A stretch of 8,254 bases of DNA from JAEHCY01 sp964519095 (GTDB taxonomy: Bacteria > Pseudomonadota > Gammaproteobacteria > Chromatiales > Chromatiaceae). Positions 6,075 to 8,254 of this stretch are shown here, in pieces. The stretch is from the NCBI GenBank assembly GCA_964519095.1, contig CAZFHV010000155.1:1-8254 (forward strand). The letters run 5' to 3'. Numbering within the stretch: position 1 is the stretch's first letter; each line of letters opens with the position of its first letter. Both the position numbers and the translations under genes were made by a program. The notes under the pieces are model-generated. The model was not told the DNA's origin. It saw only the letters and a list, made by a program, of their open reading frames with translations, and searched no databases.

Positions 6075-7793
6075 ATGAGCAAGGTCCTAGAGGTCAGCGT
6101 GCCGGACATCGGCGATTTTTCCGACGTCAACGTGATCGAGGTGCTGGTGGCGCCCGGCGATCGGGTCGCCGCCCAGCAGTCCCTCATCACCCTGGAAAGC
6201 GACAAGGCCACCATGGAGATCCCCTGTCCCCAGGCCGGGGTGGTGCGGGAACTGCGGGTCAGCAAGGGCGACAAGGTCTCCAAGGGCAGCCCGATCCTGA
6301 GCCTTGAGGTGGCCGCGGGGGCGGTGCAAGCCACCCCCGAGGAATCCGCCCCCGCCGAGGCCACCGTCGCAGCCGGACCCGCCGACCTCACCGCCGAGGT
6401 GGTGGTGATCGGCGCCGGCGCCGGCGGCTACACCGCGGCCTTCCGCGCCGCGGATCTCGGCAAGCGGGTGGTGCTCATCGAGCGCTACCCGGTGCTCGGC
6501 GGGGTCTGCCTCAACGTGGGCTGCATCCCCTCCAAGGCACTGCTGCACGCCGCCGAGATCATCAACGAGGCCGCCGAGATGGGGCACATGGGCATCCGCT
6601 TCGCCAAGCCGGAGATCGATCTCGACGGCCTGCGCACCGGCAAGAACAAGGTGGTGAGCCGGCTCACCGGGGGTCTCGCCGCCCTCGCCAAGCAGCGCAA
6701 GATCCAGGTGCTGCAGGGGGTCGCCCGCTTCGAGGGCCCCAAGCGCCTCGCCGTGCAGACCCCCGAGGGCCAGCGCTCCCTGGGCTTCGACTACGCCATC
6801 ATCGCCTGCGGCTCCAGCGCGGTGAAGATCCCCGGCTTCCCCAACGACGACCCCCGCGTCATGGACTCCACCGACGCGCTCGCCCTCGCGGACGTGCCCG
6901 CGCGCCTGCTGGTGATCGGCGGGGGGATCATCGGCCTGGAGATGGCCACCGTCTACCAGGCCCTCGGCAGCCAGATCGACGTGGTGGAGCTGATGGACCA
7001 GCTCATCCCCGGCTGCGACCCGGACCTGGTCAAGGTGCTCCACAAGCGCATCGAGAAGCAGTACCACCGCATCCTGGTCGGCACCAAGGTCACCGAGATC
7101 AAGGCCCAGAAGAACGGCCTCAAGGTCAGCTTCGAGGGTCCCGGCGGCAAGGACAGCGCCACCTACGACAAGGTGCTGGTGGCGGTGGGCCGCCGGCCCA
7201 ACGGCAACCAGATTGGCGCGGAGCGGGCCGGGGTCAAGGTGGACGAGAGGGGCTTCATCCCCGTGGACGGCCATCAGCGCACCAATGTCCCCCACATCTT
7301 CGCCATCGGGGACGTGGTGGGGAACCCGATGCTGGCCCACAAGGCCACCCACGAGGCCAAGGTGGCCGCCGAGGTGATCGCGGGCCACCCCGCCCTGTTC
7401 GACCCCCTCACCATCCCCTCGGTGGCCTACACCGACCCGGAGCTGGCCTGGATGGGCCTCACCGAGACAGAGGCCAAGGCCAAGGGCATCCCCTACGAGA
7501 AGGGCGCCTTCCCCTGGGCCGCCAGCGGGCGGGCCATCGGCATCGGCCGGGACGAGGGGCTGACCAAGGCCCTGTTCGACCCCGAGACCAAGCGCATCCT
7601 CGGGGCGGGGATCGTGGGGCGCAACGCCGGGGAGCTGATCGCCGAGGCGGTGCTGGCCCTCGAGATGGGCGCGGACGCCGAGGACCTGGGCCTCACCATC
7701 CACCCCCATCCCACCCTCTCGGAGACCCTCTGCTTCGCCGCGGAGATGGCCGAGGGGACCATCACCGACCTCATGCCGCCGCGCCGGCGCTGA
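6075..7793 (+). CDS. lpdA: Dihydrolipoamide dehydrogenase (E3) with N-terminal lipoyl domain
   Basis: This 572-residue flavoprotein reoxidises dihydrolipoamide with NAD+ in 2-oxo-acid dehydrogenase complexes. Residues 1-79 are a biotinyl/lipoyl domain with the lipoylation site Lys44 in ESDKATME (41-48). An Ala/Pro-rich swinging linker (about 80-107) leads to a complete E3 of about 465 residues. It has FAD motif GAGAGG (113-118), the redox-active disulfide GGVCLNVGCIPSK (142-154, Cys145/Cys150), NAD motif GGGIIG (282-287), second FAD motif HIFAIGD (407-413) and the catalytic HPHPTLSE (543-550, His545/Glu550). All key residues are present. Lipoyl-E3 fusions are known from Neisseria, Ralstonia and other proteobacteria, usually with pyruvate dehydrogenase. 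The ATG start gives the normal lipoyl-domain beginning (MSKVLEVSVPDIGDF) after a purine run GAGAGAGAG (6065-6073). No E1 or E2 gene adjoins it on its right; it is divergent from tolC and ends at a hairpin terminator, so it appears monocistronic. Confidence 0.96.
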   Translation: MSKVLEVSVPDIGDFSDVNVIEVLVAPGDRVAAQQSLITLESDKATMEIPCPQAGVVRELRVSKGDKVSKGSPILSLEVAAGAVQATPEESAPAEATVAAGPADLTAEVVVIGAGAGGYTAAFRAADLGKRVVLIERYPVLGGVCLNVGCIPSKALLHAAEIINEAAEMGHMGIRFAKPEIDLDGLRTGKNKVVSRLTGGLAALAKQRKIQVLQGVARFEGPKRLAVQTPEGQRSLGFDYAIIACGSSAVKIPGFPNDDPRVMDSTDALALADVPARLLVIGGGIIGLEMATVYQALGSQIDVVELMDQLIPGCDPDLVKVLHKRIEKQYHRILVGTKVTEIKAQKNGLKVSFEGPGGKDSATYDKVLVAVGRRPNGNQIGAERAGVKVDERGFIPVDGHQRTNVPHIFAIGDVVGNPMLAHKATHEAKVAAEVIAGHPALFDPLTIPSVAYTDPELAWMGLTETEAKAKGIPYEKGAFPWAASGRAIGIGRDEGLTKALFDPETKRILGAGIVGRNAGELIAEAVLALEMGADAEDLGLTIHPHPTLSETLCFAAEMAEGTITDLMPPRRR

Positions 7794-7803
7794 GCTCAGA
7801 GGC

Positions 7804-7840
7804 CCTCCCGCGGTCAGGGACCGCGGGGGGCTGTCCTTCG
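7804..7840 (+). terminator. Intrinsic terminator of lpdA
   Basis: Starting 10 bp after the lpdA stop, a stem of 12 pairs (7804-7815 with 7819-7830, one G-U) closes a 3-nt AGG loop; the core is CCCGCGGTC/GACCGCGGG. The downstream stretch is T-enriched (CTGTCCTTCGTTG) but lacks a pure T-run, so termination may be partial or Rho-assisted. Confidence 0.7.
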
Positions 7841-7859
7841 TTGTCTCTTGCGATAGGCC

Positions 7860-7894
7860 TGGGTCGGACTATAGTCCGACATCTCGGCTTCAGT
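7860..7894. repeat. REP-like palindromic repeat, copy 1
   Basis: This 35-bp unit contains the perfect 18-bp palindrome GTCGGACTATAGTCCGAC (7863-7880), preceded by TGG and followed by a tail ending in CTTCAGT. It matches copy 2 at about 30 of 35 positions in the same orientation. A hairpin core with a conserved flank is the usual form of REP elements mobilised by RAYT transposases; no RAYT gene is in the window. Confidence 0.7.
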
Positions 7895-7911
7895 CCGCTA
7901 TCCAGGGCCGC

Positions 7912-7953
7912 GTCGGGCTCATGCTTCGACTGCGCTCAGCACCAGTGCCCGAC
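7912..7953. repeat. Inverted repeat enclosing TTCGACTGCGCTCAG
   Basis: GTCGGGC (7912-7918) and GCCCGAC (7947-7953) are perfect 7-bp inverted arms around a 28-bp centre. The centre contains TGCTTCGACTGCGCTCAGCA (7922-7941), itself bounded by TGCT/AGCA. I recall the TTCGACTGCGCTCAG core as a widespread short interspersed motif in bacterial intergenic DNA. Confidence 0.5.
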
Positions 7954-8047
7954 CCACGGCAACAGCGTAGTTTCGCGCTGCGCCCTTGCCCCAGGGGCCT
8001 AACGGCCGCAGGAGCCCAGGAAGTCGTGGGACCGCATCTCGGGCAGG

Positions 8048-8082
8048 TGGGTCGGACTCTAGTCCGACAATTGGGCTCCAGT
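8048..8082. repeat. REP-like palindromic repeat, copy 2
   Basis: This is the second copy of the 35-bp unit, with arms GTCGGACT (8051-8058) and AGTCCGAC (8061-8068) around a 2-nt centre and a tail ending in CTCCAGT. It lies 188 bp after copy 1 in the same orientation. One change (A to C) breaks the central symmetry while the arms stay intact. Confidence 0.7.
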
Positions 8083-8087
8083 AGCCG

Positions 8088-8204
8088 TAGGATGGGTAGA
8101 GCGTAGCGAAACCGATCATCCCAACCCGCGTCAGTCACGCGTTCGCTATCCGCCTGGATCGATGCGCTTTGTCGCCGATGGGCTGCGATCCTCAGCGCAT
8201 CCTA
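8088..8204. repeat. MITE/REP-doublet-like element with TAGGATG ends
   Basis: The ends TAGGATG (8088-8094) and CATCCTA (8198-8204) are perfect 7-bp inverted repeats. The left part begins with GTAGGATGGGTAGAGCG and can pair GATGGGT (8091-8097) with ACCGATC (8111-8117) with one mismatch. The right part (GATGGGCTGCG... to CATCC, from about 8177) looks like a decayed inverted copy of the left. I recall GTAGGATGGGT..AGCGAAACCCATC units as common interspersed repeats in proteobacteria. No transposase is encoded inside. Confidence 0.55.
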
Positions 8205-8254
8205 GCAGCCTGTCGGACTTGAGCCTCGCGATGACCTTCTTGGGCCGTCAAGAC

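Larger units (their letters stand above)
7841..8254. other. Gene-free, repeat-rich tail
   Basis: No open frame here has recognisable protein character. The short frames on both strands read straight through the palindromes and look like noise. The content is a cluster of small inverted and direct repeats: two copies of a GTCGGACT palindrome repeat, an enclosed TTCGACTGCGCTCAG motif, a MITE-like unit, and a possible insertion-sequence end at the far right. It reads as a landing site for REP-like elements downstream of lpdA. Confidence 0.65.

Noticed and set aside
6087..7709. A 540-codon open frame on the minus strand, opposite lpdA
   Set aside because: It is antisense to an intact lpdA with all catalytic residues. 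The predicted protein is Gly/His/Asp/Leu-biased and unrecognisable.
7860..8082. CRISPR array
   Set aside because: There are only two full repeat copies, imperfect and 188 bp apart, with no regular spacers and no cas genes.
7890..8138. Short open frames on both strands in the right tail
   Set aside because: They read through the palindromic repeats, show no domain or convincing ribosome site, and overlap one another.

Overview
The window looks like chromosomal DNA from a GC-rich gammaproteobacterium. The evidence is a TolC-type outer-membrane channel with a signal peptide (so a Gram-negative envelope), a chorismate synthase followed by an HcaT-like MFS permease (an order I recall from Pseudomonas-type genomes), and a dihydrolipoamide dehydrogenase with its own lipoyl domain. 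A Chromatiales/Ectothiorhodospiraceae-like lineage is a reasonable guess, but no feature here fixes the taxon. Six protein-coding genes are supported. The strong third-position GC bias creates many long antisense open frames, which I treat as shadows.

Layout. Bases 2-1156 (+) hold the 3' part of a gene joining an eIF-2B/ribose-1,5-bisphosphate-isomerase-like domain to a pterin-4a-carbinolamine dehydratase domain. A GTG-started AEC-family permease (1180-2046, +) follows 23 bp later. A short convergent gap (2047-2148) separates these from a leftward three-gene cluster: tolC-like channel (4455-5870), aroC (3342-4445) and an HcaT-like MFS permease (2149-3288). The tolC stop is only 9 bp before the aroC start, so these are probably co-transcribed from the divergent region at 5871-6074, where a perfect TATAAT lies upstream of tolC. 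Running rightwards from the same region is lpdA (6075-7793), a lipoyl-domain/E3 fusion ending at a strong GC-rich hairpin terminator.

The right end (about 7832-8254) has no convincing gene. It is packed with small inverted repeats: two copies of a 35-bp repeat centred on a GTCGGACT..AGTCCGAC palindrome, a 7-bp inverted repeat enclosing a TTCGACTGCGCTCAG motif, and a roughly 117-bp MITE-like unit with TAGGATG/CATCCTA ends. Just after a CTAG there may be the end of an insertion sequence running out of the window.

The genes do not form one obvious pathway. aroC supplies chorismate and lpdA serves 2-oxo-acid dehydrogenases. The TolC homologue and the two permeases move unidentified substrates. 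The most unusual protein is the eIF-2B-like/PCD fusion. It lacks the Cys I expect in the isomerase active-site motif but keeps the His-His-Pro pterin dehydratase motif. I found no CRISPR array, tRNA or rRNA, and no clear new multi-gene system.
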